Positions 15,637-24,710 of a DNA stretch of 42,224 bases are shown in pieces. A model generated the notes under the pieces. It was not told the origin of the DNA and did not search any database. It was given only the letters and a program-made list of their open reading frames with translations. Position 1 is the stretch's first letter. Every line of letters begins with the position of its first letter. The translations under genes were made by a program, and so were the position numbers. This DNA is from Verrucomicrobiia bacterium (GTDB lineage Bacteria > Verrucomicrobiota > Verrucomicrobiia > Verrucomicrobiales > DEV007), in contig JAGROY010000091.1 in NCBI GenBank assembly GCA_020439995.1, forward strand, positions 1-42,224, given 5' to 3'.

Positions 15637-16629
15637 CTACCAGATAAGAACAATCTTCCCAGTAGCCCCGCCTTCCTGAAGCAAAGTGTGAGCTGCTCCG
15701 ATGTCGGGAATTGCGAACCGCTGATCATGGATTAGTGGGCGAACACTGCCTGACTCAACCAGCGCCGTGAGCTCTCTGAGGATCTCGCCGTGACGGGCTC
15801 TGCCCTTCCCTGATGCCAGGGGGATCAGCATAAACACGACATGAAGGGAGAGTGCCTTCTGGTGCATGGGGGCCAGATCGGCGGTGCAGCGTGTATTGAT
15901 GGAAACTACCGTGCTGTTGAGTCCGGCGGCGTCGAAACATTTCACCACATTGTCGCCTCCGACAGAATCGAAGACCAAATCGTAGCCGTTCCCACCGGTG
16001 TGTGCCGCCACCATCGCGGCAGCATCCATCTCACGGTAGTTGATCGCCACGTCTGCGCCCAGATCACGGACGATTTTAAGCTTGGCATCGGACGACGCTG
16101 TTGCGTGAACTTTGCACCCAGCTTGTCTGGCGAGTTGCAGAGCAATATGCCCGACGCCCCCCGTGCCGCCGTAGACGAGCACTGTCGGCGCGCTCTTCCC
16201 ATCCAGGCGAGCCTTGTCGAACAAGCCGTCCCATGCCGTGATCGACACAAGGGGCAATGCCGCAGCCTGCTCCAGAGATAAATTCGATGGTTTCAGCGCC
16301 AGCAAGTCAGCATCCGCCACAACGTACTCCGCCAGAGCACCAGGGCATCCAATCACACCGCCTATGCAGCCGAAGACTTCATCTCCCGGCGAAAATCCAG
16401 TGACGTCTTCTGCAACTTCCTCAACCACACCAGCAACGTCTCCCCCCAGGATTCCGGACTCTGGAGCCACGGCAGCCAGCAGCCCACTCCGAATTTTATA
16501 GTCGACCGGATTAACGCTCGTCGCGACCACCCGCAGGAGGACGTGTCCGGGCTTCAGCTCCGGGCGGGGAAGCTCGACCTGCTTGAATACTTCGGGGCCA
16601 CCGAATCCATCTATGACGATTGCTTTCAT
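15637..16629 (-). CDS. Zinc-independent medium-chain dehydrogenase (NADPH:quinone oxidoreductase-like)
   Basis: The 330-residue protein is an MDR-superfamily reductase of the QOR/zeta-crystallin type. A GroES-like N-domain (MKAIVIDGFGGPEVFKQVE, NPVDYKIRSG, GDVAGVVEEVAEDV, F-S-P-G-D-E-V-F-G) is followed by a Rossmann domain with VYGGTGGVGHIALQLA binding NADPH. The structural-zinc Cys cluster of alcohol dehydrogenases is absent. Family members reduce quinones or the double bond of enones; the substrate is not predictable here. Only 7 bases separate its stop from the stop of the convergent lipoprotein gene. The ATG at 16629 opens the conserved MKAI start. Confidence 0.88.
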   Translation of the reverse strand: MKAIVIDGFGGPEVFKQVELPRPELKPGHVLLRVVATSVNPVDYKIRSGLLAAVAPESGILGGDVAGVVEEVAEDVTGFSPGDEVFGCIGGVIGCPGALAEYVVADADLLALKPSNLSLEQAAALPLVSITAWDGLFDKARLDGKSAPTVLVYGGTGGVGHIALQLARQAGCKVHATASSDAKLKIVRDLGADVAINYREMDAAAMVAAHTGGNGYDLVFDSVGGDNVVKCFDAAGLNSTVVSINTRCTADLAPMHQKALSLHVVFMLIPLASGKGRARHGEILRELTALVESGSVRPLIHDQRFAIPDIGAAHTLLQEGGATGKIVLIW

Positions 16630-16694
16630 GGGGCGTAGCAGAACACCAAATCAGCTGGAAGTGCAAGATCTCCCGCAACGAGTACCTGAAGTTT

Positions 16695-17354
16695 TCAATC
16701 CCCCCAGGCATCTCTGGGCGACCACCACTCTCGGGTTTCCACCTTCGAAATCTTCCCACTCCTGGCCACCTCATCCGGCGACTGGATTATGTGCTTGCGA
16801 TAGATCAGAGTGACGTCTTTGTAAAAGGGATCCTCACTCTTCTTTAACAGTCGCCCGACATTTTCCAGATAAGTCTGGATGTAGGCCATCTCGTTCCAGA
16901 GCTCGTACCGAGCCCAGAAGTGGTAGTATCGCCCGTCAGCCAAATTATCTGTGCTGGCAAATCCTGGAAGAATCGAACCTAACTGGTGAACTTGCTGGTT
17001 GGAATCACGCGCCTCCAGGACGACCTCCAGGTTGCTGTCGCGCGGGGCGGCCAGAAACATCTGCCAGTCCTGACGCGTTCCTGTTAGAATGCGATACGCA
17101 ACGAATGCGTAGTCGCATGGCCGGACAGGCGGCAGGATCGCTGCCTTCCGGTTTAGCTCAGCAATCGCCGACAGCTCAGCAGATGAAAGTGGTTGGTCAG
17201 CAGATGCGGCATCCGAGCGAAATCGCTCCACCAGCCCCCAGTCGGGGACTAAAGTGTGTAGCATCGCCGCGCAGTGATAAGTGAGAAATGCGGCTACCAG
17301 CCAGAGGAACCAGCCAGGCCGTCTCGCGAGGGCGTTGTTCCCCGACTCGCTCAT
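16695..17354 (-). CDS. Membrane-anchored protein of unknown function, coupled to the amidase gene
   Basis: The 219-residue protein has one N-terminal membrane segment (about residues 14-33, GWFLWLVAAFLTYHCAAML) and then a soluble, aromatic-rich domain with many Trp and Tyr (YYHFWARYELWNEMAYIQTY). I do not recognise the family. Its ATG overlaps the amidase stop by one base (TGATG), so ribosomes finishing the amidase can restart here. A role at the cell wall together with the amidase is plausible but not shown. Confidence 0.7.
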   Translation of the reverse strand: MSESGNNALARRPGWFLWLVAAFLTYHCAAMLHTLVPDWGLVERFRSDAASADQPLSSAELSAIAELNRKAAILPPVRPCDYAFVAYRILTGTRQDWQMFLAAPRDSNLEVVLEARDSNQQVHQLGSILPGFASTDNLADGRYYHFWARYELWNEMAYIQTYLENVGRLLKKSEDPFYKDVTLIYRKHIIQSPDEVARSGKISKVETREWWSPRDAWGD

Positions 17355-18364
17355 CAGTTCTTTCGCTGAAGAGCGCCTCTAAACTTCACGATGCCGTCGG
17401 CGATGGAGTTTGCCATGAGGCTGCGGTAGGCATCCTTATCGACATTTGCACGTTCCTCCGGGTTGGAGATGTATCCGCCCTCGAAGAGAATACCCGGCAT
17501 GTTCAGGCCCTTGAGGACAAAAAAACGAGCCCGGCGCACCCCTCTGTCTGCAGCGTTTGTGCTGGTCAGCACAGAGGCATGGACTGCGGTGGCCAAAGCG
17601 ATGCTCTCAGAATCCCGCAGATTTCCCCTCCATGACTCCGCTTCCGGTTTGCGATTACCCGTTGAGCGAGCTCCCGGAGGCGTAATGGCAAAGGTCTCAA
17701 TTCCGTGAGGCTTGGAACTTTCGTGGGAATTGAAATGAAGACTGACAAAGATTGCTTTGTCGATTTCGTTGGCGCGATCCACCCGCTCCCTCAGCGAAAC
17801 ATATTCGTCGTCGATCCTCGTGAATTTCACTTTGAACCCCCGCAGGATCAACTGTGTAAACAGCTTCTTTGAAAGATCCAGAGTGTATACCTTTTCATCG
17901 GCCAGTCCCCTGGAGCCGGAATCCCTTCCGCCGTGGCCGGGATCGATAACGACAGTTTGGAAATCCTCTGCCTCTGAAATCTGAGCGGGACGCAAAACCG
18001 GATCGATTAATTTACACAAATCAACCCGGGAGATCAATGCGTCACCATTTGCACGGACAGCGGGATAGCTCAGCAAAAACGCAATTCCATTGATCGTAAT
18101 CTCGTCCGAATCCATCACTGCGCGCATTTCGATCGTAGGCGATGAAAACAAGACCTCTCGCCCGGACTCCGTCATCGTAAATTGATAGAATTTTGCTAAA
18201 TCTGCAGCCTTAACGTAGTCCCGGTCCTGATAGCGCACCGGATCCCAGTCCTCAGCAGCGCCCGCAGGCCGAACACCTCCCATCGCCAGCCAAAACAAAA
18301 TTGCCTGACAGATGCAAACAGCAGCCTCACGCTTCATGGTCCGATTGATTGATGGATTTTCCAT
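17354..18364 (-). CDS. N-acetylmuramoyl-L-alanine amidase (Amidase_3, AmiC-like)
   Basis: The enzyme cuts the bond between MurNAc and the stem peptide of peptidoglycan, a step in daughter-cell separation and turnover. The 336-residue protein has a signal peptide (residues ~1-37), an N-terminal domain of about 90 residues with the look of a copper-amine-oxidase-like N-domain (YVKAADLAKFYQF, then VRANG.ALISRVDL), then Amidase_3 from about 135. Zinc ligands are H144 in VVIDPGHGGRDSG, E157 in ADEK and H210 in SLHFNSHE; the catalytic Glu is E295 in ILFEGGYISN. All catalytic positions are intact. It is the upstream gene of a coupled pair with the membrane-anchored unknown. Confidence 0.93.
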   Translation of the reverse strand: MENPSINRTMKREAAVCICQAILFWLAMGGVRPAGAAEDWDPVRYQDRDYVKAADLAKFYQFTMTESGREVLFSSPTIEMRAVMDSDEITINGIAFLLSYPAVRANGDALISRVDLCKLIDPVLRPAQISEAEDFQTVVIDPGHGGRDSGSRGLADEKVYTLDLSKKLFTQLILRGFKVKFTRIDDEYVSLRERVDRANEIDKAIFVSLHFNSHESSKPHGIETFAITPPGARSTGNRKPEAESWRGNLRDSESIALATAVHASVLTSTNAADRGVRRARFFVLKGLNMPGILFEGGYISNPEERANVDKDAYRSLMANSIADGIVKFRGALQRKN

Positions 18365-18449
18365 ATTTCTACTTCAAGCGCTCGACACTAGCGATTCCAC
18401 TTTCCGATGACAACCGATAGTTCGACCTTGCTTGTGACCATTCGTTCAA

Positions 18450-20405
18450 TCACTGCTTCACGTCCTTCCATTCGTAAACCGAGTATCGGAACATCGCTTC
18501 CAGCCCTTTGTACACGCCTTTTTGCTCGAAATCCGGTGATTTGGCTATCCGTTCCAGCAGATCAGGGGTTTCCCGCGCGGCGCGCTTGTCATCACAAAAG
18601 TAAACAATGAGCGATTTTCCGCCGTCGCTCGCTTCTTTGATCAGATCGTCCACATCGGCAGCGCTCTCAGGGAAACGCACCAGCGGATCGTAGCTCAACA
18701 TTTGCCGGTCACTGGTGCCAAAAGTCGCCGTGATCAAGCCAGCGTCCTGTGGGGGACTATCCGGGTGGCCCCGCCCACGCACGACCTCAGCGACCTGAAG
18801 CATCGGCTGGCGCTGATAGGTACCGATAAGGTGAAGCGGCTCTGCAACTGTGAGGACGTACAGCCCCAGGCAGAGAAGCAAAAACCAGCCGTAGTGACGC
18901 GTACGAGGCGGCGCCACACGGTCGGCAGCCCAGCTCACGCAGATGGCAAATGGAATCAACGCGTAAATCACATACCAGCTGAACAAGGTGGAGCCGTGCA
19001 GCATGCTCTGCCCAGTCGCAATCACGGCACCTGCAGCCACTGGAATCGCAACGATCCTCTGCCGCCAGCCCGACACTGCCATATGCCCCAACCCTAACAC
19101 TGCCATCAAGGGAAATACCACAATCACTACCCATACATAGTAGGGTTGCCCATCCCATCCCAGCTGGGCACTGATGCCATTATGAAAAGCAGGAGGCTCG
19201 GCAATCCAGGGAATTCCCGCAGTCAAATGAGATAAAAAATCGAGAACCCAGCCTAAATTGACCGGCTCCATCATGTCCTGAGTTTCATGCAGGGACTCAG
19301 CCAATTCGCCAACAGCAACAAACTGTGTGGAAAAGAACAGCATCACGCAAAAGAATCCTCCGACAAGGAACTGCGACACATCGATCAGCGTTCCCTGCCG
19401 TTTCAGTCCAAGTAACGACACTAAAATGACGATGCAATGTGCCACAGCCACGTAGGCCGCACCGGGAAACGCCAGTAGATACCCCGCCTGACACGCACCA
19501 AACAGCAACCACCATCGCAATTGCCGACGATCGATCGCCATGATTGACGCCAGCAAGGCAACAATTACCAACAGAATCATCACACCATAGCCCCTGCCTT
19601 CGACAGCGTAGCGCAGATGCCAGGGCGAAAGCGCAAGCAACACGGCTGCCCCAATTCCCACCCTCGAGTTTCCCGCCACGGTTCCGAGAACGCCAATCAA
19701 CATGACGCTGCCGAGCCCGGCGATAAACACAGGCATCCGGATGGCAATCTCTGAAAATTCAGTATCCGCTCTCCCGGTAAGTTTCTGCCATACCGTGTTT
19801 GCTGCCCGCGAAGCGACCGTCTGCAAAGTGTGATTGTTCAGCTCGTGATTCGTATAGATGGTGCGCGACCATGAGATCGGCTTAAATCCGACAGTTCCAT
19901 CCTCGTCCGCTTTCCAATAGCCATGGGCATTCTGCCTCCAGGCCATCTCTTCATCATTTGTAAAGCTGTCGTTCAGTCGCGTGGCACGCATCACACCGGC
20001 GGCAATCGTGACCAGAATCAAGAGCCCGATCGTTACCACCCAATCGACTCCAGGCGAACGCTCACCCGGTTCGAAAGCTCCTGAATGAACGGGCAACTTA
20101 CGCGCCCACAACGGCGCAGCACACAACAATAGCACGCTGATTCCAACGTTGATAACCGCCCCCCACCACAAGGCAATGATCTCAAGATGCTCGTCTTTGA
20201 GGCTCTTCCCAGCCTCCATTCGTCGGATGATCGAGGCCTCCCAGGGAGTATCGGCCGTAGCAAGATAGATCCCGCAAATGAGAATCCACGCCAACAGAAT
20301 GAAGAAAAACACCGTGTGTCCTTTTCCCCAGGCATTCACCATGCGGTGCCAGGGAGATCGGCCAGAATTCACGTGTTCGACGGGTATGGGGGTCAGATTT
20401 GCCAT
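18450..20405 (-). CDS. Membrane glycosyltransferase, GT39/ArnT-like (GT-C fold)
   Basis: The 651-residue polytopic protein has the pattern of bacterial GT39/PMT-like enzymes, which move sugars from polyprenyl-phosphate carriers on the outer face of the inner membrane. The first large loop holds a catalytic-type acidic motif in TRLNDSFTNDEEMAW (142-156). It is followed by a long loop (IYTNHELNNHTLQTV), AIRMPVFIAGLGSVMLIG, ALSPWHLRYAVEGRGYG (the typical SPxHLRYSxExRxY region) and about nine further membrane helices. An extra N-terminal portion of about 115 residues with two membrane helices precedes the usual first helix. The start is the ATG at 20405, 4 bases after the antiporter stop, so the pair is an operon. 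A soluble C-terminal tail (residues ~560-651) faces the periplasm. Acceptor unknown. Confidence 0.82.
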   Translation of the reverse strand: MANLTPIPVEHVNSGRSPWHRMVNAWGKGHTVFFFILLAWILICGIYLATADTPWEASIIRRMEAGKSLKDEHLEIIALWWGAVINVGISVLLLCAAPLWARKLPVHSGAFEPGERSPGVDWVVTIGLLILVTIAAGVMRATRLNDSFTNDEEMAWRQNAHGYWKADEDGTVGFKPISWSRTIYTNHELNNHTLQTVASRAANTVWQKLTGRADTEFSEIAIRMPVFIAGLGSVMLIGVLGTVAGNSRVGIGAAVLLALSPWHLRYAVEGRGYGVMILLVIVALLASIMAIDRRQLRWWLLFGACQAGYLLAFPGAAYVAVAHCIVILVSLLGLKRQGTLIDVSQFLVGGFFCVMLFFSTQFVAVGELAESLHETQDMMEPVNLGWVLDFLSHLTAGIPWIAEPPAFHNGISAQLGWDGQPYYVWVVIVVFPLMAVLGLGHMAVSGWRQRIVAIPVAAGAVIATGQSMLHGSTLFSWYVIYALIPFAICVSWAADRVAPPRTRHYGWFLLLCLGLYVLTVAEPLHLIGTYQRQPMLQVAEVVRGRGHPDSPPQDAGLITATFGTSDRQMLSYDPLVRFPESAADVDDLIKEASDGGKSLIVYFCDDKRAARETPDLLERIAKSPDFEQKGVYKGLEAMFRYSVYEWKDVKQ

Positions 20406-20409
20406 TGAT

Positions 20410-22248
20410 TCATACCTTCCCGTTTTCCGATTCTTCAACTGGGGGCTGCACCAGCGCCAAAACTTTCTGCCCGGGCCCCAGCGGCTGCTCATGTTCCGCG
20501 CCACGCACCGACATGATTCCTTCCGAGTCGATAGCGAACAGGATGACCGCCGTGTCTCCATAAAGCGCATCGAAATCATCGATCGTAAACTGCTCGGTCA
20601 AATTCGTCTCTTTCACCACCGCGCCATTGTGAAAAAGGTAGCGCAGGGCGGCATGGGTGGGCGCTCCACTGAACATTGAACGTCCACGCATGTGCTGTGG
20701 TGATCCGGCACTTGAAGTCGACCGGCTTTCCCAGGGAGCGAGCTGATAGATCTCGGAGCGCCCAAAGACATGCGCATATTCCATTGCCGCGAGACTGTTG
20801 ATCTCATCGTTCGGAGTCACTGCAAGCAGGCGACCGATCCCCGAGAGATCCAATCGTTCACCGATCGATTCTGACAACACGTTCCCCAGCGCGGTAGGCA
20901 GCCCATCCATGCGGGCGCGCAGAATTTGTTGAGGATTCGTGTCGACCAGAAGCACTGGAATCCCATTATTTTGCACCGCCTTAGCCACCGCCCTGACCCA
21001 GGCATCCGCTCCGACGAACAGGATCCCCTGAGGGCGGGCTTGAGCGAGCTCCAGACGCCGGGCAATCGGTGCAGCGGCGAGCCCATAGAAGGCCACGGTG
21101 CCAACGATCACCACAAAGGTAAGCGGTGCCAGCAATCGCGCCTGGTTCTCCAGGCCGAGCGGCAGCACCCCTTGTTCCGCAGCGTGAAGGAGTTCGATGG
21201 AAAAGACCGATGCCACAGCAGCCGCAACAATTCCTCTTGGTGCCAGGAAGCAGAGAAACCAGCGTTCCCTGTGCGTGAGCGACGTGCCCACCGTCGATGC
21301 CCAGACTGACAGCGGCCTTACGACAAATATAAGTGCCGCTAGAAAGCCAACCGCACCCCACCCAAGCTCGCGCATCTCTGACCAGACGATCCGTCCTGAC
21401 AGTAACACAAATAAAACAGAAATCAGCAGTACCCGCAGGTGTTCTTTGAATTCGATTACATGCCGCACTGACACCGATTTCTGGTTCGCAAGTGCGATAC
21501 CGAACACCGTGACTGCAAGCAGGCCGGACTCGTGTTGCAAAGTATTCGAGACCACAAACATTCCGACTGAAACCGCCAGCAACACTGCATTTTCAAGATA
21601 GTCCGGGATCAGATGCCTTTTCAGCAATTGCTCCAGAATCCACGCCGCAACTACTCCCAGAATTCCGCCAATCAGCGCGGTTTTGAGAATCCCAAGTGCA
21701 GCAGCCCCGACCGCCGCCTGCATGCTGCCTGACAGAATCCCTTGCAGCACAAGAACAGCCAAAACCGCACCTACTGGATCGATCAAGATCCCCTCCCACT
21801 TTGCGGTTGCCCCCACCCGCTTCGATGGCTTGATCTGCCGCAGAAGCGGTGCGATCACTGTGGGCCCAGTCACCGTCAGGATAGCGCCCACCAGAACGGA
21901 AATGCGCCAGTCGAAACCAAGGCAAAGGATCGCCGCAATCGTGATCAACACCCATGCCACCAGTGCTCCTATTGAGCACAACCGCAGCACGGCACGACCA
22001 GACTCACGCAGTTCTGAGAAACGCAGAGTCAGCCCTCCTTCGAAAAGGATGACCGCCACGCACAGTGACACGAATGGAAAAAGCAGCTCCGGCTTCAGAT
22101 AATCATCGGGCGGGCCAAAGTACTGGCCCGCCGCAAATCCGAATCCTAACAGCAGCAGAATCGATGGCAGCTTCAGCCGCCAGGCGATCCATTGCGCCAC
22201 CATTCCCAGCCCTAAAACTGAGGCAAGGTAGATCGCCGGATCGTGCAT
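20410..22248 (-). CDS. CPA1-type Na+/H+ (or K+/H+) antiporter with RCK/TrkA-like C-domain
   Basis: The 612-residue protein has about twelve membrane helices (residues 1-395) of the Na_H_Exchanger family. Family regions include the VILFEGGLTL half-helix (66-75), GAILTVTGPTVIAPLL (121-136), and E152/D157 in KWEGILIDPVG, the ion-coupling acidic pair. FLAPRGIVAAAVASVFS (334-350) is the C-terminal Arg-Gly motif. The cytoplasmic part (405-612) is a TrkA-N-like Rossmann domain; its glycine motif is degenerate (GILFVGADAWVRAVA), so nucleotide binding is uncertain. A TrkA-C-like tail follows. It exchanges Na+ or K+ for H+ across the inner membrane. It precedes the GT39 gene with a 4-base gap. Confidence 0.9.
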   Translation of the reverse strand: MHDPAIYLASVLGLGMVAQWIAWRLKLPSILLLLGFGFAAGQYFGPPDDYLKPELLFPFVSLCVAVILFEGGLTLRFSELRESGRAVLRLCSIGALVAWVLITIAAILCLGFDWRISVLVGAILTVTGPTVIAPLLRQIKPSKRVGATAKWEGILIDPVGAVLAVLVLQGILSGSMQAAVGAAALGILKTALIGGILGVVAAWILEQLLKRHLIPDYLENAVLLAVSVGMFVVSNTLQHESGLLAVTVFGIALANQKSVSVRHVIEFKEHLRVLLISVLFVLLSGRIVWSEMRELGWGAVGFLAALIFVVRPLSVWASTVGTSLTHRERWFLCFLAPRGIVAAAVASVFSIELLHAAEQGVLPLGLENQARLLAPLTFVVIVGTVAFYGLAAAPIARRLELAQARPQGILFVGADAWVRAVAKAVQNNGIPVLLVDTNPQQILRARMDGLPTALGNVLSESIGERLDLSGIGRLLAVTPNDEINSLAAMEYAHVFGRSEIYQLAPWESRSTSSAGSPQHMRGRSMFSGAPTHAALRYLFHNGAVVKETNLTEQFTIDDFDALYGDTAVILFAIDSEGIMSVRGAEHEQPLGPGQKVLALVQPPVEESENGKV

Positions 22249-22264
22249 GGTCTAGATGCTCAAT

Positions 22265-23641
22265 TCAGATGTGGATCGCGTGCCCGTACGCCGCACCGGT
22301 GGCCTCATGGATGGCCTCGGAAAGCGTTGGGTGCGCGTGAATTGTCGCCTCAATATCTTCGACTGTCGCCTCAAGAGTGATCGCCAGGCCCATCTCAGCG
22401 ATCAACTCGGTCGCTTCGTTGCCAATGATATGGGCACCGATCACTTCGCCATGTTCCTCACCGTAGAGCAGCTTCACGAAGCCCTCACTTTCGCCAGTAG
22501 CAAGCGCCTTGCCACTGGCCATGAATGGAAACTTTCCAACTTTGTAAGCGATGCCCTTGTCCTTGGCTGCCTTTTCTGTCAGGCCAACACTGGCGACTTG
22601 CGGCTGGCAATAAGTACAGCCTGGGAAGATGTCGACCTTCTTTGGCTGCTTGCCTTCAAACATTCCCTCAACTGCCTGGATGGCCTCATAGCTGGCCACG
22701 TGAGCGAGCCACGGTGGCCCGATGATGTCACCAGCAGCGTAAACATTGGGAATACTGGTCTGATAGCGATCGTCCGTCTTAATGTATCCGCGATCGGTAA
22801 GTTCCGGCTCCATTCCTCCAGGAAGCAACGGCTTGACGCCGATCGCCACGAGACAGGCATCAGCCTTGATCGTGGTGTTTTCTTTGCCTTCGACAGTGAT
22901 TTCGACCCCCGTGTCTGTGACCTTTGTGCCAGTCGTCTTCGTGCCCGACAGGACTTTGATCCCCGACTTGCTGAACGATTTCTCCAGAGTCTTGCTCACC
23001 TCTTCGTCTTCCACCGGCAGGATCACGGGCATCATCTCGACGATCGTGACTTTCGTCCCAAAAGCATTGAAAAAGTACGCGAATTCGACACCAATTGCAC
23101 CAGCCCCGATGATCACGATCTCCTTAGGTTGCGTCGCCAGCGCAAGCGCATCGCGACTGCCGATGACGCGGGTGCCATCGAACGGAAAACCAGGAAACTC
23201 TCGGGTAGTGACTCCCGTGGCAACGAGCACATTCGCTCCTTCGATGACCGACTTACTGCCATCTGCAGCTTCGACCTCCACTTTTCCATCACCAACGAGA
23301 TTTCCTTTCCCAAGAATATAGTCGACCTTGTTCTTCTTGAAGAGGAACTCGATACCGCCTGCGAGCTTGTCAGCAATTTTCCGGCTGCGCCCGATCACCT
23401 TGCTCCAGTCGAACGAGAGGTTGTCGAATGAGAAACCAAACTCGTCGGCTTTGTGCGAGAGCAAGTGGTAGAGTTCTGCATTGCGAAGCAACGATTTCGT
23501 TGGGATGCACCCCCAGTTAAGGCACGTTCCGCCAGCGCGCTCAAGTTCGACGCACGCGACTTTTTTGCCGAGTTGGGCTGCACGAATGGCTCCCACGTAT
23601 CCCGCAGGGCCTCCGCCGATGACGATCAGGTCATATTTCAT
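22265..23641 (-). CDS. lpdA: Dihydrolipoyl dehydrogenase (E3)
   Basis: E3 reoxidises the lipoyl groups of 2-oxoacid dehydrogenases and of the glycine cleavage H protein, reducing NAD+. The 458-residue protein has the FAD motif VIGGGPAGYVGAIRAAQ (7-23), the redox disulfide C40/C45 in GGTCLNWGCIPTKSLL, the NAD motif VIIGAGAIGVEFAYFF, and the C-terminal HAHPTLSEAIHEA with the catalytic His-Glu pair. The length is normal. No E1 or E2 gene is adjacent. Its presence 9 kb from gcvT-gcvH fits a shared use, since E3 is the L protein of the glycine cleavage system. Confidence 0.96.
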   Translation of the reverse strand: MKYDLIVIGGGPAGYVGAIRAAQLGKKVACVELERAGGTCLNWGCIPTKSLLRNAELYHLLSHKADEFGFSFDNLSFDWSKVIGRSRKIADKLAGGIEFLFKKNKVDYILGKGNLVGDGKVEVEAADGSKSVIEGANVLVATGVTTREFPGFPFDGTRVIGSRDALALATQPKEIVIIGAGAIGVEFAYFFNAFGTKVTIVEMMPVILPVEDEEVSKTLEKSFSKSGIKVLSGTKTTGTKVTDTGVEITVEGKENTTIKADACLVAIGVKPLLPGGMEPELTDRGYIKTDDRYQTSIPNVYAAGDIIGPPWLAHVASYEAIQAVEGMFEGKQPKKVDIFPGCTYCQPQVASVGLTEKAAKDKGIAYKVGKFPFMASGKALATGESEGFVKLLYGEEHGEVIGAHIIGNEATELIAEMGLAITLEATVEDIEATIHAHPTLSEAIHEATGAAYGHAIHI

Positions 23642-23754
23642 AGAGTTTCAATCTGGTGTAAAATCCTGCCCTCTCTATGCAGCGTTCCCGCTGTAGACGC
23701 AACCCCTGAGAGGCGGAAACCTGATTTTGATCGTGCCGCCTGAGCTTGCGACGA

Positions 23755-24699
23755 TCACCAGAAACGAACGGTCGCCCGCACCGGGAAATGGTCAGAGGGG
23801 TAAACGCCATCGCGATTGACGCGCCAAACGTCGGCTGCCAGAACGCGATTTCCCCTCTTTTCCACAAAAATGTAGTCAATTTTACCACTTGTGGGAACAC
23901 CTTTGAATCCGTGAAACGTGCCCGGCTCGGGAGCATCGGGCTCAATGGCTCTAAACGTGTCACGCAAAACAACTGCCGGTTTTCCGGGCACAGGGTCCTG
24001 TTCCGGGGTCGATGGATCATCGGGCAAGGCTTCCACGTCCGCTGCGCCTTTGGCATACCGGATCGCCCAAGATTTCTCGCCAGCATTGAAATCGCCCATC
24101 AGAATGACGTGGCCCTGTGGCTCAGGGCGCTCGGCAATTCTCTTGTTGATCTGCGCCATTGCTCGCCGCCGCGCATCCTCAGACTGATGATCAAAATGCG
24201 CGTTGAACACATCGAATCGACGGCCTGTTTTGCCATGCTTGAACCGAGCCCATGTGCAAATCCGCGTGATTTTGTTGCCCCAAGTCATGGAATTCGGCAC
24301 GTCTGGTTCACTCGAAAGCCAGAACGTTCCGGAATCCTCGACCTCGAAACGACTGCTTTTGTAGAGGATGGCGGAATACTCTCCTTTGGTTACTCCATCC
24401 TCACGCCCCACTCCCAACTCCGTATAGCGCCCCAACCGCGAACCAAGGAAGTCCAATTGCTCGCGAAAGGCCTCCTGCACGCCAACAAAATCAGCATCCT
24501 GATCACGAATGGTATCGGCTAGAAAATCTTTCCGTGCCTCCCAGTTCGAGGTGCCTTTGTCATTATCCGTGAGAAGTCGGATGTTGTAAGTCATGATCGA
24601 AACATCCACTGGATCGACTTTACCGCTGAGCAGGCTTCCCAACAGTCCGAGCACCATGAGTATGAGAGCCGGAATGAGTGCTTTCGAAGTATTGTTCAT
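23755..24699 (-). CDS. Secreted endonuclease/exonuclease/phosphatase-family hydrolase
   Basis: The 314-residue protein has an N-terminal membrane/signal segment (KALIPALILMVLGLLGSLLSG, about 6-26) and a complete EEP domain. Metal and catalytic residues are visible: N39 in MTYNIRLL, E76 in FVGVQEAF, D and H in VFNAHFDHQS, D-N in VILMGDFNAG and the final SDHFPV. The overall sequence resembles the bacterial extracellular EEP proteins that carry GTSNWEARKD near the start. Possible activities are a nuclease, a phosphodiesterase or a sugar-phosphate phosphatase acting outside the cytoplasm. It lies only 11 bases downstream of the kinase/nucleotidyltransferase fusion gene and on the same strand, so it may belong to that operon. 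Confidence 0.88.
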   Translation of the reverse strand: MNNTSKALIPALILMVLGLLGSLLSGKVDPVDVSIMTYNIRLLTDNDKGTSNWEARKDFLADTIRDQDADFVGVQEAFREQLDFLGSRLGRYTELGVGREDGVTKGEYSAILYKSSRFEVEDSGTFWLSSEPDVPNSMTWGNKITRICTWARFKHGKTGRRFDVFNAHFDHQSEDARRRAMAQINKRIAERPEPQGHVILMGDFNAGEKSWAIRYAKGAADVEALPDDPSTPEQDPVPGKPAVVLRDTFRAIEPDAPEPGTFHGFKGVPTSGKIDYIFVEKRGNRVLAADVWRVNRDGVYPSDHFPVRATVRFW

Positions 24700-24710
24700 G
24701 TTCGTAAGTT

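Noticed and set aside
22256..23431. 391-codon open frame on the plus strand opposite lpdA
   Set aside because: It lies entirely antisense to a clear lpdA gene; its translation has no recognisable motif and the frame is a by-product of codon bias.
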